Numbered from the stretch's first letter, positions 39,786-50,427 are shown. The stretch is DNA of 64,000 nt from Lysobacteraceae bacterium CU05-9 (GCA_007556525.1 SWJS01000008.1:1-64000); one strand, 5' to 3'. Notes: generated from the letters alone by a model not told the origin. Numbers and translations: made by a program.

Positions 39786-42700
39786 GAAGTCCTCATGGCT
39801 CTCGCGCGTGTTCGGATCCGGCAAGGAAGTGAAAGAACGCTTCGAGCCAGGAACGCGTGATGATGCGATGCCCGGGAACATTCCCGAGGCACCGGAAGAG
39901 ATCCGTGACTTGAAGTGGGTCGACAAACCGTTACGTGCGAAGCCGAAAGCCGAGCCGTTACCACCGACACCATCGCCTGAAATTGCACAGCCGGTTACGG
40001 ATGATCCGTCGATGGGCTTGCGCCGTCGGTCAACGCACTCTTTTTCCGATGCGCCGCAGTCAACGCTGGATGTGATTGCGAGTGAAGCACCGGAAGCGTT
40101 GGAAGCGGTCGAGCCGATCCGTGAAGTCGATTTGCCTTTGGAAGTAGGCATCGAAGAAACCGCAGAGATTCATGTCGACGTTGCGCCGGAAGTTTTTAGT
40201 GATCCGTTGAAAGATCAGCAGCTTTATGAGGCTGCACGCTCGGGTCGTGTTGATGAAGCGTTGCGATTGTTGGACGAAGGTGCGAATCCTCGAGCACTGC
40301 CATCGGAATCAGCGAGAGATCAGAGAACCTTGCCGTTGATTGCGGCGGTTTTGCCGGACTTGCGATTGCTTCGTGCATTGATTGCGAAGGGCATCAATGT
40401 CAATCAAGCGACGTTGGGCATTACACCGTTGATCGCAGCATGCCGTGACAGTTGGCATGGTCGTCCCGATGCCGTGATGACGTTGATTGCCAATGGCAGC
40501 GATGTGCGTTGCCGCGACTTGGATGGCAACACGCCGTTGCATCACGCCGCCCGCAGTTCAGATCCGGGTGTTGCCGCAATGTTGAATGATGCGTCTGCTG
40601 ACTTGGATGCGTTGAACAACAAGGGACAGTCGCCGATTGGTGTCGCGATGGCCGCGGGGAATTTCCGCATGGCGAAGTTTTTGCTGGATAAAGGGGCGAA
40701 GGCTGAGCCGGAAGGCGCGCGACCGGCATTGATTGATGCCGCGGGTAGCGATGACGATGATGTTGGTGGTGTCACATTGCTGCTGCGTCACAAGGTCAAA
40801 GTCGATGCGCGTGACGAAAATCAACAAACCGCACTTCACCACGCCGCTGCAAACGGTAACGTCGAAATCGTTGAGATGCTGCTTGATGCACACGCGAATG
40901 CGAATTTGCGGGATGGCAATGGCATGACACCTTTGCTGGTCGCGGTGGCGAATGGACGGCATCGTGTTTTTGCAGTGATCAAGGAACGTGCGGCGTTGGA
41001 TCCGGATCTAGACTGGATGCATGACGCGAATGGTCTCAGTGCAATTCACCACGCGATGCAAAATGAGGACACCACGCCGGAGCTGATCCAGGCGCTGCTT
41101 CATGAGGGCGCAGATTCCGGCGAACGTGATGCATTGGGGCGAACGCCGATTGAGCTTGCGGCCCGTGATGGTCGTTGGAGTCTGGTGCAGGTGCTGGATC
41201 CCGAATATGTTTTGCCAACGTCGCTGCGTGATTTGGATGATTCCGAAACGCCGAGTCTTGCACCCATTTCGCTGTTGCGTGATGCGTTGGATGAAGGTCG
41301 CGAATCGCAGCATGAAGATCTCGTTCCACTGCTGAATTCGTATGATCTTGGGTTGCTGTTGCATCAGCCGAGTGGTGTGCCCACGCCGGCGCGCATTCAA
41401 TGGCTACTGCGTCACGCCGCGAATCCATATGTCACGGATCGTCGCGGTGATACGCCGATGTTTTATTGCATGGATCACATGCCGTCATCACTGGATGCCG
41501 TCAATGCGTTGTTGGATGCCGCTGTTTCTCCGGCGGGACGGGGTGGTCTTGCACGACTGCTCGGGGCGTGTGTGAAGTCAATGCATTCGCCGATTTGGTC
41601 CGATGAAATTGCCAGAGCTTCAGAGAAGCTGGCGTTGCGGGTGATGGATGCGGGTGGTGATATTTTTGGGACGGATGAAGACGGTGAGTCGCCGCTGATT
41701 CATGCCATTACGCTGGACTGGAGAGGCGTTGTCGATCGCTTGTTGGAAGCGGGTGTGAATGCAAACGTTCGTAACCGTAACGGCTACACAGCGTTGCATA
41801 TCGCAACCGAGCGCGGCGACGAAACTGTTGTCCGTCAATTGATCAAGCATGGCTCATCACCATCGGCGTTGGCAGCGGATGGACAAGCTCCGCTCGGCCT
41901 GGCGCTAACGAACGGTCACACCGACCTGGTGCGTTGGCTCGACTGGCGCAAATGGAATTTTCCGAACCGTGCTTTGCGTGACAGCGACTTGCCGGGCGCT
42001 GCGATGATTGGCGATCTTGAAGCCGTGCGTCGCTTGTTGGACCTTGGTTTCAACGTCGATGCGGTTGATGATCGAAGTTGCTCTGCGTTGCTGCGCGCAG
42101 CCGGTGGTGGACATCGTCCGGTGGTGAAGTTGCTCTTGGAGCGTGGCGCAAACGCGCAGTTATCTGCAACGTCGGGTGCGACTCCTTTATCGGCGGCAGC
42201 GAGTATGCGCCAACTTCCGATCATCGATGATTTGCTGGAGGCCGGAGCAGATACAGAACGTAAACTGCCAGGCGATTTGTCGGTTCTGACGTTGAGTGCC
42301 GCACTTGGATTGCCCGATGTTTGCGAGCGCTTACTGAAGTCCGGTGCTAACGTTGCTGCAGTCGATGCGCAGGGGCGGACTCCGCTTCATTGCGCCGCGA
42401 TGCAGTCGTTCTCTGCGAAAGATCCGGATAAGGTTGTCGCGCTGCTGGATGTGCTGTTGAGTCACGGTGCAGGTTCGCAGATCAAGGTGGAGGCAGGTGG
42501 TTCAACACCTTTGCATCTGCTATTGGGTTCGCGTGCTGAGCCGGGCACGCAAGCGCATGAGCCTGCGGTCATCGCGGGCATCGAGAAGCTTCTGGGCGCC
42601 GGTGCAGATATCGAAGCGCGTGACCCGCGTGGCTTCACAGCATTGCATCTGGCAGCGTTGCACGGATTGTCGCAAGTGGTGAAGCGACTGCTGATCGCCG

Positions 42701-42858
42701 GATCCGATACGGAAGCTCGCGACTCCTTGAATCGACGCCCGCAAGAGTTGGCGTTGATGCGCGGATACATCGATATCTCCAGTGAGCTGGAAGCGCATGG
42801 ACATCATGGCGACGAACACGTTTCCGTCGCAAACTTGCTCAATCCGCGCGAAGGTTAG
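39778..42858 (+). CDS. Large ankyrin-repeat protein
   Basis: This 1026-residue protein has a charged, disordered N-terminus (about residues 1-155) and then ankyrin repeats almost to the end. Typical units are GNTPLHHAARSSDPGVAAML, QTALHHAAANGNVEIVEMLL and GYTALHIATERGDETVVRQL; I count about twenty, some degenerate. No signal peptide, membrane segment or enzymatic domain is visible, so it is probably a cytosolic scaffold, though bacterial ankyrin proteins can also be effectors. It overlaps ycgL by eight bases and the convergent antiporter gene by four. Confidence 0.92.
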   Translation: MPKKSSWLSRVFGSGKEVKERFEPGTRDDAMPGNIPEAPEEIRDLKWVDKPLRAKPKAEPLPPTPSPEIAQPVTDDPSMGLRRRSTHSFSDAPQSTLDVIASEAPEALEAVEPIREVDLPLEVGIEETAEIHVDVAPEVFSDPLKDQQLYEAARSGRVDEALRLLDEGANPRALPSESARDQRTLPLIAAVLPDLRLLRALIAKGINVNQATLGITPLIAACRDSWHGRPDAVMTLIANGSDVRCRDLDGNTPLHHAARSSDPGVAAMLNDASADLDALNNKGQSPIGVAMAAGNFRMAKFLLDKGAKAEPEGARPALIDAAGSDDDDVGGVTLLLRHKVKVDARDENQQTALHHAAANGNVEIVEMLLDAHANANLRDGNGMTPLLVAVANGRHRVFAVIKERAALDPDLDWMHDANGLSAIHHAMQNEDTTPELIQALLHEGADSGERDALGRTPIELAARDGRWSLVQVLDPEYVLPTSLRDLDDSETPSLAPISLLRDALDEGRESQHEDLVPLLNSYDLGLLLHQPSGVPTPARIQWLLRHAANPYVTDRRGDTPMFYCMDHMPSSLDAVNALLDAAVSPAGRGGLARLLGACVKSMHSPIWSDEIARASEKLALRVMDAGGDIFGTDEDGESPLIHAITLDWRGVVDRLLEAGVNANVRNRNGYTALHIATERGDETVVRQLIKHGSSPSALAADGQAPLGLALTNGHTDLVRWLDWRKWNFPNRALRDSDLPGAAMIGDLEAVRRLLDLGFNVDAVDDRSCSALLRAAGGGHRPVVKLLLERGANAQLSATSGATPLSAAASMRQLPIIDDLLEAGADTERKLPGDLSVLTLSAALGLPDVCERLLKSGANVAAVDAQGRTPLHCAAMQSFSAKDPDKVVALLDVLLSHGAGSQIKVEAGGSTPLHLLLGSRAEPGTQAHEPAVIAGIEKLLGAGADIEARDPRGFTALHLAALHGLSQVVKRLLIAGSDTEARDSLNRRPQELALMRGYIDISSELEAHGHHGDEHVSVANLLNPREG

Positions 42859-44672
42859 TCTTCTTCGGCAGGACGCACGTGCTCATCGAGCAGGTGCGAA
42901 TCCGTATCCGCCTCAAAAAGGCTTTCGAGTTGTTTGCGTGCGTTGCCGGCACTCGCACGCAACATCTCTTCGTTGTCGTAGACGAGGAACTGTTCCTGCA
43001 GCAACTTCTCATCCCACTGACTGAACTTCAACACGCGTTCGTTTGCCGCGTCCTTGGGCACGCCGAGAGTTTTGAGAATGAGCTTGTTCATTTGCATGCT
43101 CGAATAAAACATCTCGCGCACAGGCTTCGCGCCCATGTCCATCAACTCCCATGCATGCTGTCTGTCACGTGCGCGCGCATAAATCGTCGCCTCCGGATAC
43201 ATGCGGCGGATCATGCGGACGGTGCGCTTATTTTCGTCGTTTCTGTTCAACGCGATGACAAACACTTTCACATGCTCACCACCGACTGACCGCAACAAAT
43301 CCGGCCGCGATGCATCGCCGTAGTAAAGTTTGTTGCCGAAGCGCCGCATGAACGCAACTTGGTCCGGTGAGTTGTCGATGGCGACGAAAGGAATTTTCTG
43401 CGCGGCCAGAAACCGCCCGATGATCTGGCCAAACCTCCCGAACCCGGCAATCAAAACTTCAGGATTGCCAGATGGAATTTCATCGAATGGCTGCTTGACT
43501 GGATCATCTTTGATGCGGTCGAACTGTGGTCTCAGCTTCGCCACGCCAAGCACCAGCAGCGGAGTCAATGCCATCGACAACGAGACAACGGCAACCAGCT
43601 GATCATTCAAGGACGTTTCAATCAGCTGCGAATGCTGAGCCTGATTAAGGATCACGAATGCAAATTCACCGCCGGCAGATAGCATCGCAGCTAACTGCAG
43701 CGACTCGAAGTGACTGAGCCGGCGCGATGCACGCCCAACAACGTAGAGCAGGACAAATTTCACAACGACCAGGATCAACAGCATCGTCACGATGCGCAGC
43801 GGATCTGAAGCGACGACATCCATGTTGACGCTCATGCCGACTGCGATGAAGAACAGGCCAAGCAGCAAACCCTTGAATGGTTCAATCTGCGCTTCAAGCT
43901 CGTGGCGAAACTCGGACTCCGCCAGCAACACCCCTGCAATGAATGCACCAAGGCCTGCTGAGAGACCAACGGATGTCATCACCCACGCCGACCCGAGGAC
44001 GACCAGCAATGATGCACCGGTGAAAACTTCCGGAATACCGGTGCGCGCTACGATCCGTAATAGATGCTTCAATGCGATGCGACCGACCAAAAGCAGCGCA
44101 AAAAACGCACCAACCGCTTTCACGAACGCGAACAACGTCAGCCCTTCCTCAGAGCGGTAAGTTCCCAGAAGGGGGACGGCGGCCAACAATGGAATCGCAA
44201 CGAGATCCTGCAGCAACAAGATGGCGAATGCGATTCTTCCATATTCGTCTGTCAGCTCCTTACGCTCAGCAAGTATCTGCAATGCGACGGCAGTCGATGA
44301 GAGCGCGAGTGCCGCACCGATCACGAACGATGTCCGGTCTGATAATCCGAATGCCTCTGCAATCAGCGTCAACGCAAGCGCCGTCAGAACAAACTGAAGC
44401 CCACCACTCACGAATATGGGGCGGCGCATCACCTTAAGACGTGTGAATGAAAGTTCGAGTCCGATGATGAACAACATCATCACTACGCCAATTTCCGATG
44501 CTGCCAAAATGCGGTCCGGGTCATTCACAACCCGCAAGCCTGCTGGGCCCAAGAGTACGCCTGCAGCGAGATACGCCAAAACCGCGCCGAAACCGAAGCG
44601 CTTAAACAGTGGGACCGCGATGATCGCAGCGAGCAGGAATACGAGCGGCAGTGTCAATGAATCATGTGGCAT
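42855..44672 (-). CDS. CPA2-type K+/H+ antiporter with RCK domain (KefB/KefC-like)
   Basis: This 605-residue transporter has a sodium/hydrogen-exchanger domain of about 12 helices (residues 1-380, VVMMLFIIGLELSFTRLKV) and a cytoplasmic TrkA-N/RCK domain (from about 405) with the nucleotide-binding GFGRFGQIIGRFL. KefB/KefC mediate glutathione-gated K+ efflux during electrophile stress; no KefF/KefG quinone oxidoreductase is adjacent, so gating is uncertain. Its 3' end overlaps the ankyrin gene by four bases. Confidence 0.9.
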   Translation of the reverse strand: MPHDSLTLPLVFLLAAIIAVPLFKRFGFGAVLAYLAAGVLLGPAGLRVVNDPDRILAASEIGVVMMLFIIGLELSFTRLKVMRRPIFVSGGLQFVLTALALTLIAEAFGLSDRTSFVIGAALALSSTAVALQILAERKELTDEYGRIAFAILLLQDLVAIPLLAAVPLLGTYRSEEGLTLFAFVKAVGAFFALLLVGRIALKHLLRIVARTGIPEVFTGASLLVVLGSAWVMTSVGLSAGLGAFIAGVLLAESEFRHELEAQIEPFKGLLLGLFFIAVGMSVNMDVVASDPLRIVTMLLILVVVKFVLLYVVGRASRRLSHFESLQLAAMLSAGGEFAFVILNQAQHSQLIETSLNDQLVAVVSLSMALTPLLVLGVAKLRPQFDRIKDDPVKQPFDEIPSGNPEVLIAGFGRFGQIIGRFLAAQKIPFVAIDNSPDQVAFMRRFGNKLYYGDASRPDLLRSVGGEHVKVFVIALNRNDENKRTVRMIRRMYPEATIYARARDRQHAWELMDMGAKPVREMFYSSMQMNKLILKTLGVPKDAANERVLKFSQWDEKLLQEQFLVYDNEEMLRASAGNARKQLESLFEADTDSHLLDEHVRPAEED

Positions 44673-44751
44673 CGGAAAAGTGTAACAACTGAAAACGGAA
44701 GTATCCGTTAGGATAGGGGCTATCCTTTGAAAAAACTGGGGCTTTCGATTG

Positions 44752-46335
44752 ATGGAACTCGAGCAGTATTACGATGAGGTGCCGTACGCGTCGCATCCAT
44801 TCCAGTCTTCACGACCTGAGAATTTGCAGGCCTTGGGGACTCTTTTTGGACTGACGCCGGCGAATCCCGAAACTTGCCGAGTCCTTGAATTAGGCTGCGC
44901 ATCCGGGGGGAACATCATTCCTCTTGCTGCCAGATTCCCGAATGCGGAGATCGTTGGCGTCGATCTCTCGCGAGTCCAAATTGAAAATGGTCAAGCAACC
45001 GTTGATGCGAACGGAGGATTGAAGAATCTGTCGCTACGTCACGGCAGCATCGCAGATATCGATGAGTCGTGGGGCAAGTTTGATTACGTCATTTGTCACG
45101 GTGTTTTCAGCTGGGTGCCGCCGGAAGTCCAAGACGCGATCTTGCGTGTCGCGAGTGAGAACCTCACCGAGAATGGCATCGTCTACATTTCTTACAACAC
45201 CTATCCAGGTTGGAAAGCACGCGAAGTGATTCGCGATGCGATGCTCCTGCGCTCTGCGAAGGAGCAGGATCCAGGCCGTCGTCTGGCGCTCGCAAAGGGT
45301 ATCGTTGACTTCCTCAATGACCACGTTGCAGAAGGATCCTTGCTGAAGGCGGCGATGAAAGACGGTGCCGGGATCGTCAACAAGCATGATCCAACTTATC
45401 TCGCGCACGAATTCCTTGAACCATACAATGCGCCGATGTACTTCCAGCAATTCGTTGAGAAGGCAGGCGAACATGATCTCGCGTACTTGGGTGATGCGAT
45501 TCATCAGATCATGTTTTTGCAAAATTATCCGCAAGGGATTCAGCAACCGCTGCAGGATGAAGTGCAGGGTGATCACGAATTGATGGAACAGTATTTGGAC
45601 TATGTCGTTGGCCGCACGTTCCGCCAGTCGCTGTTAATCCATCGCGATGCGGCTGACAAGGTGTTGCGTGCGGTCTCGCCGGAGAATCTTGAGAAGTTTG
45701 CGTTTTGGTCGAATCTGAAGGATGTAACGCCACCCGAAGCTCAAACGGAGGTGACGGAATTCCAGGATGATTTTGGCAATCGTTTCAATGCGAATAATTC
45801 CGTTGTCCGCACCATTGTTGAAGTGATGCGATCGCGGTTCCCTGCGGCGGCGAGTTTTGAAGAACTTTTGAAAGAGGTGATCGCCAAGACCGGAATGGAC
45901 GCGGAGACTGCGCGCAAGGAACTGGGAGAGGCGTTGCGCGTGATGGTCGTGAAAGCAAGCATCGGGCTTGTTTTACCAAGCACACTCATCGCAAGCGAAG
46001 TGACAGAAAAGCCTCAAACATTGGATTACCTGCGCCAAGCTGCCGCGAATTTCATCAAGAATCCAACCGGCACTTCGACGTCCGTCACTTCGCTGACGCA
46101 CCGCGATATTTCGATGGACTTTTATGCTGCGTGGATACTCTCGCACCTTGACGGCGAGAAAGGTCTCGATGCATTGGTCGAACTTGCGAAAACTGCCGTT
46201 TCCAATCAAGTCCTTAATGTCACGAATCGTGAAGGACAACCGCTTTCGGAGTCTGAAATTGAATCGCACTTCCGCCAAACCATTCCAGTCGCGCTGGATT
46301 CGCTACGCCGTTCGGGACTTTTGATTAAAGAATGA
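44752..46335 (+). CDS. Class I methyltransferase with regulatory domain (copy 1)
   Basis: This 527-residue protein has a SAM-dependent methyltransferase domain at the N-terminus (VLELGCASGGNIIPLA, motif I near residue 43; GVDLSRVQIENG; YDYVICHG-like FDYVICHG), followed by a 'methyltransferase regulatory' domain from about residue 210 and a C-terminal winged-helix-like part. The substrate is unknown. The ATG at 44752 is preceded directly by an in-frame TTG at 44749. The next gene is a paralogue and overlaps by four bases, so the two are coupled. Confidence 0.9.
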   Translation: MELEQYYDEVPYASHPFQSSRPENLQALGTLFGLTPANPETCRVLELGCASGGNIIPLAARFPNAEIVGVDLSRVQIENGQATVDANGGLKNLSLRHGSIADIDESWGKFDYVICHGVFSWVPPEVQDAILRVASENLTENGIVYISYNTYPGWKAREVIRDAMLLRSAKEQDPGRRLALAKGIVDFLNDHVAEGSLLKAAMKDGAGIVNKHDPTYLAHEFLEPYNAPMYFQQFVEKAGEHDLAYLGDAIHQIMFLQNYPQGIQQPLQDEVQGDHELMEQYLDYVVGRTFRQSLLIHRDAADKVLRAVSPENLEKFAFWSNLKDVTPPEAQTEVTEFQDDFGNRFNANNSVVRTIVEVMRSRFPAAASFEELLKEVIAKTGMDAETARKELGEALRVMVVKASIGLVLPSTLIASEVTEKPQTLDYLRQAAANFIKNPTGTSTSVTSLTHRDISMDFYAAWILSHLDGEKGLDALVELAKTAVSNQVLNVTNREGQPLSESEIESHFRQTIPVALDSLRRSGLLIKE

Positions 46336-47903
46336 GTTTAGAAGATCTCAAAAATTACTACGACGAACTCCCATATCATTCGAGTCCGTTGCCAGCGACG
46401 AGCCCGGAAAATCTGCAGTCCATTGCGAGGATGCTGGGTATCGATGCACCCTCTCCGTCGACTGCAAGAGTGCTTGAATTAGGTGGCGCTTCGGGCGGTA
46501 ATCTCATTCCAATCGCCATCCGTTATCCGGGCAGTGAATGTGTCGGCATTGATTTATCGAGCGTCCAAGTTGAAGACGGCCGTGCCCTGATTGAATACTG
46601 CGGCGGACTCCCAAACATTTCTCTGCGGCAGGGAAGCATCACCGAAGTGGACGCGTCGTGGGGCAAGTTTGACTACATCATTTGCCATGGCGTTTATAGC
46701 TGGGTACCGGAAGAAATTCGCAATGATGTCCTGCGCATCTGCAGCGAAAATCTGAGCGAGAACGGTGTTGCCATGATTTCGTTCAACACCTATCCGGGAT
46801 GGAAGGGTCATCAGATCATTCGTGACGCCATGATTCTTGCGGCTTCGAAAGCGACTTCGCCGAAAGAGCGGTTGGAGTTGGGCCGCGCCATGGTGCGCCG
46901 TTTGCTCGACAAGGACGTGGACAATGATCTTCTTCATAGCGCACTGAAGGAATCCGCTCCGTTAGTTCTCGATGGCGTGGATTCGTATGTTCTACACGAG
47001 TTTCTCGAGCCGGAGAACAACGCGTTTTATCTCAAGGACTTCATCGCTGATGCATCCAGCCACGGATTGAAATATCTGGGGGATGCTTCATTCTCCACGA
47101 TGTTCGTCGAAAACTATCCCGAAGCCATGCAGAAGTCGCTCGCCGACTGGGCGCCGGAATCGGACCTTGAAACACATCAGTATTTGGATTTGCTCGTTAA
47201 CCGAAGATTCCGTCACGCGTTGCTTGTGCACGATCATCATCCAACGCCTGAAGCAGAGTCGCTCATTGTCAGTCCCGGAACTCACTTCACGGGTGCGTTC
47301 CGGAACTTGATGGATGATCGCGGCCAGCCAGTGCCGAACAAGCTGGTTGATTTGAATGGAATGCACTACAACGCGGACAATCCAATTTTCCTGTTGATCG
47401 CAGAATTGCTCACGAGAGCATATCCTGCATCCGTCAATTTCACAGAGCTCCGCAACGAGTTGCAATCGCGCGCACGCGTTCCTGCTGACAAGGCCGAAGA
47501 GATGCTGGCGCCATACATTCGAATGATGATCGTGAATGGCAGCATCACGCCTTTATCTGAAGCGAGCCAAGCTGCCGCGGGTATATCGCAGAAACCCTTC
47601 GTGCATCCGTTTACCAGGCGCCACATTCAACGCCAGTTCGAAGCGAATCCCGCAGCATCCCGTTACATTGCATGGTCATTGATGCATACCGAGCTTTCGC
47701 TCGATCCGTTCGGTGCATGGCTTTCAATGCAGCTTGACGGCACGCGCGACCTTGAGGCACTGGTTGACCGCGCACTCGATGCAATTGCACAGGGTGCCCA
47801 AATCATTCCACCTGAAGCCGGAAACGTGGACCGCAACATTCTGCGTCAGCAGATCCCGCATAGCCTCGAGAGCCTACGTCGCCACGGCATCATCAGCGCA
47901 TAA
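46332..47903 (+). CDS. Class I methyltransferase with regulatory domain (copy 2)
   Basis: This 523-residue paralogue of the preceding gene has the same plan: N-terminal VLELGGASGGNLIPIA, GIDLSSVQVEDG, FDYIICHGVYSWVP, then the regulatory domain and C-terminal part. In motif I the usual Cys/Gly is replaced (LELGGASGG versus LELGCASGG). The start overlaps the first copy's stop (ATGA). The two proteins may form a heterodimer; this is inference from fixed coupling and shared ancestry. Confidence 0.9.
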   Translation: MSLEDLKNYYDELPYHSSPLPATSPENLQSIARMLGIDAPSPSTARVLELGGASGGNLIPIAIRYPGSECVGIDLSSVQVEDGRALIEYCGGLPNISLRQGSITEVDASWGKFDYIICHGVYSWVPEEIRNDVLRICSENLSENGVAMISFNTYPGWKGHQIIRDAMILAASKATSPKERLELGRAMVRRLLDKDVDNDLLHSALKESAPLVLDGVDSYVLHEFLEPENNAFYLKDFIADASSHGLKYLGDASFSTMFVENYPEAMQKSLADWAPESDLETHQYLDLLVNRRFRHALLVHDHHPTPEAESLIVSPGTHFTGAFRNLMDDRGQPVPNKLVDLNGMHYNADNPIFLLIAELLTRAYPASVNFTELRNELQSRARVPADKAEEMLAPYIRMMIVNGSITPLSEASQAAAGISQKPFVHPFTRRHIQRQFEANPAASRYIAWSLMHTELSLDPFGAWLSMQLDGTRDLEALVDRALDAIAQGAQIIPPEAGNVDRNILRQQIPHSLESLRRHGIISA

Positions 47904-47908
47904 GCAAA

Positions 47909-47928
47909 GACCCTCCGATTGGAGGGTC
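47909..47928. terminator. Short hairpin between convergent methyltransferase and rho genes
   Basis: GACCCTCC (47909-47916) pairs with GGAGGGTC (47921-47928) around GATT, followed by a T-containing stretch. It lies six bases after the methyltransferase stop and can act for the plus strand; on the minus strand it is 38 bases beyond the rho stop. Confidence 0.75.
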
Positions 47929-47965
47929 CAGCTTTTACTTCTTACCTATGCGCAACGCGCTCAGA

Positions 47966-49711
47966 TCAACGCTTCATCGAATTAAAGAACTCATCATTGC
48001 TCTTCGTGGACTTCATCTTATCCAGCATGAATTCCATCGCGGCAATTTCGTCCATTCCGTGCAGCAACTTGCGCAGGATCCAGATCTTCTGGAGCAAGTC
48101 TGGCTCAATCAGCAAGTCTTCCTTGCGCGTACCCGAGCGGTTGATGTTGATCGCAGGGTAGACACGCTTCTCGGCAATGCTACGTGACAAGTGCACTTCG
48201 GAGTTACCCGTGCCCTTGAATTCTTCGTAGATCACTTCGTCCATCTTCGAACCGGTATCAATCAACGCGGTTGCAATGATGGTGAGCGAGCCACCTTCTT
48301 CAACGTTACGTGCGGCACCGAAGAAACGCTTCGGACGATGCAATGCGTTCGCATCCACGCCACCCGTGAGAACTTTACCCGACGACGGAACGACGTTGTT
48401 ATACGCACGCGCCAAACGGGTAATGGAGTCAAGCAAAATCACGACGTCCTTCTTGTGCTCCACCAAACGCTTCGCGCGCTCAATTACCATTTCGGCAACT
48501 TGCACGTGACGCGCCGCTGGCTCATCAAACGTCGACGAAACGACTTCACCGCGAACGGTGCGCTTCATTTCGGTCACTTCTTCCGGACGCTCGTCAACGA
48601 GCAGCACAATCAAATGCACATCCGGATGATTCGAAGTAATGGCGGTTGCGACTTGTTGCATCAACATCGTCTTACCGGCCTTCGGTGGCGACACGATCAA
48701 CGAACGCTGACCCTTACCTTGCGGCGACATCAAATCGAGAATACGGCCAGTGATATCTTCCGTCGAACCATCACCGCGTTCCAAGTGGAACTTCGATCGT
48801 GGGAAAAGCGGCGTCAAGTTCTCAAACAAAACCTTGTTCTTCGAGGCTTCAACCGGCTCACCATTAATCGTGTCCACGATGGACAACGCGAAGTAGCGCT
48901 CACCATCTTTCGGGAAACGGATGCGACCCGCGAGATGATCGCCAGTGCGCAGATTGAAGCGGCGAATCTGCGATGGCGAGATGTACGTATCATCCGGACC
49001 CGCGAGATATGACGCTTCAGCCGAGCGCAGGAAGCCAAAACCATCGGGCAGGATTTCGAGCACACCATCGGCAGCGACACCTTCACCGTGACGCGTAAGA
49101 ATCTTCAACAGCGCAAAAATAACGTCCTGCTTGCGTGCCCGTGCAACACCTTCATGGATCTGCAGTTGCTCAGCAATTTCCAGCAACTTCTGTGCCGGCA
49201 TGCGCTTCAGGTCACCCAACGAATATTGCGGGAAACCTTCAGGGACTTGCGGATGTGGCTTCGGCACGAACGGTTCGCTATTGCCGTCATCGCTCATACC
49301 ATGACGGTCACCACGGCCACCGCGATCACGGCGGTTGCGGAAACGGTCACGGCGGTTGTTGTTATTGTTGCGGCCACCACGATCGTTGTTGCGGTCGCCG
49401 TGTTGACCTTGGCGCTCACCGCCATCGTTCGACGCGGCGTCGCCACCGGAGGAACCTTCATGCGATGACGAAGCTTCCGAGGCAGAAGCGATTGGAGCTG
49501 GCGCGGAATCCGAAGTCGACGGTGCCGACGATTCTTCCGCAGCGGGCTGACGACGCACAACGCGCTTCGGTGCTTCAGTCGCACCTGCGCCGGCATCGGC
49601 AGTCGGAGTAGGGGAGGTTGCTGCAGGCGCATCAGCCGTTGCAGCAGCGGCCTTCGTCGCACGGGTGCGGCGTGGCTTCGGGGTTGTTACTTCTTCAGTT
49701 GTATCTGACAA
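47966..49711 (-). CDS. rho: Transcription termination factor Rho with long disordered N-terminus
   Basis: Rho is the hexameric RNA-dependent ATPase that ends transcription. The protein, about 581 residues from the TTG at 49711, is well above E. coli's 419. The extra N-terminal 165 residues are low complexity: first Ala/Pro/Thr-rich, then Arg/Gly/Asn-rich ([20 protein letters not shown]). The conserved core begins with [20 protein letters not shown], then the cold-shock RNA-binding domain and the ATPase with PPKAGKT. No ATG is available near the N-terminus; the TTG has GAGGA seven bases upstream and encodes LSDTTEE, so it is the best start. Confidence 0.93.
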   Translation of the reverse strand: MSDTTEEVTTPKPRRTRATKAAAATADAPAATSPTPTADAGAGATEAPKRVVRRQPAAEESSAPSTSDSAPAPIASASEASSSHEGSSGGDAASNDGGERQGQHGDRNNDRGGRNNNNNRRDRFRNRRDRGGRGDRHGMSDDGNSEPFVPKPHPQVPEGFPQYSLGDLKRMPAQKLLEIAEQLQIHEGVARARKQDVIFALLKILTRHGEGVAADGVLEILPDGFGFLRSAEASYLAGPDDTYISPSQIRRFNLRTGDHLAGRIRFPKDGERYFALSIVDTINGEPVEASKNKVLFENLTPLFPRSKFHLERGDGSTEDITGRILDLMSPQGKGQRSLIVSPPKAGKTMLMQQVATAITSNHPDVHLIVLLVDERPEEVTEMKRTVRGEVVSSTFDEPAARHVQVAEMVIERAKRLVEHKKDVVILLDSITRLARAYNNVVPSSGKVLTGGVDANALHRPKRFFGAARNVEEGGSLTIIATALIDTGSKMDEVIYEEFKGTGNSEVHLSRSIAEKRVYPAININRSGTRKEDLLIEPDLLQKIWILRKLLHGMDEIAAMEFMLDKMKSTKSNDEFFNSMKR

Positions 49712-49894
49712 ACAAAAATCCTCGCAGATTTGGCGAGCACGTACCCAACCGGGCACGCGTGACGCAGAACGCGTCGCTAAGGGAAAATTCAGGGGAATTC
49801 CGGCGCAGAACCGCGCCTAGATAGGCTTAAGCTACCACCGCCAAGCCCCACGCGCAAGTCGCGCGTTCACATTCGATTACAGCGGTTAAGAAGA

Positions 49895-49921
49895 AGCCGC
49901 GCACGTTGATACGGCGCGGCT
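49895..49921 (-). terminator. Terminator of trxA
   Basis: Read on the minus strand, AGCCGCGCC pairs with GCGCGGCT around a ten-base loop, then a TCTTCTTAA tail follows. It lies about 40 bases after the trxA stop, preceded by two copies of the heptamer AAACCTG. Confidence 0.7.
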
Positions 49922-49958
49922 CGTCATTTTCAGGTTTCAGGTTTATCGCCGCAGGCGA

Positions 49959-50297
49959 TTACAGCGTCTTCTCGATCATCTGCGTGAGAACCGAACGCAC
50001 ATTGCCCGGCGCACCGATCAACGTGTCAACGATCTGGCCGTCCTTGAACATCAGGACTGTCGGGATCGAACGCACGTGGTAACGCATGGAGACCTGCTGA
50101 TTTTCGTCAACGTTGACCTTCGCGACCTTGACCTTGCCTGCGTAAGTGTTCGCCATTTCTTCAACGACTGGACCGATCATGCGGCATGGACCACACCATG
50201 GCGCCCACAAGTCAACCAAAACCGGCTCGGACGACTGCAACACCGTCGCATCGAAGTCTGCATCCGTCACGTTCAGCACGTTATTGTTATCGCTCAC
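49959..50297 (-). CDS. trxA: Thioredoxin
   Basis: TrxA is the general cytosolic disulfide reductase. The 112-residue protein contains the active site WCGPC at about residues 34-38 and the cis-proline in RSIPTVLMF. A GTG start at 50297 is chosen: GGAG lies seven bases upstream and the product length matches the family. The longer frame, to 50348, would add a non-conserved 17 residues. The gene is upstream of rho on the same strand and divergent from rhlB, the usual rhlB/trxA/rho arrangement. Confidence 0.95.
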   Translation of the reverse strand: MSDNNNVLNVTDADFDATVLQSSEPVLVDLWAPWCGPCRMIGPVVEEMANTYAGKVKVAKVNVDENQQVSMRYHVRSIPTVLMFKDGQIVDTLIGAPGNVRSVLTQMIEKTL

Positions 50298-50427
50298 ACT
50301 CAATCTCCAATTCCAAAAAATAGATACCGCCAGTGAATTCCCCGGCATGGGGTAAACTTGGGGGATAGTTTTTATCTTATCAAGTGTGCCGTGAAAGGCG
50401 CGATGAATTTATCCTCACTGGAACTGA

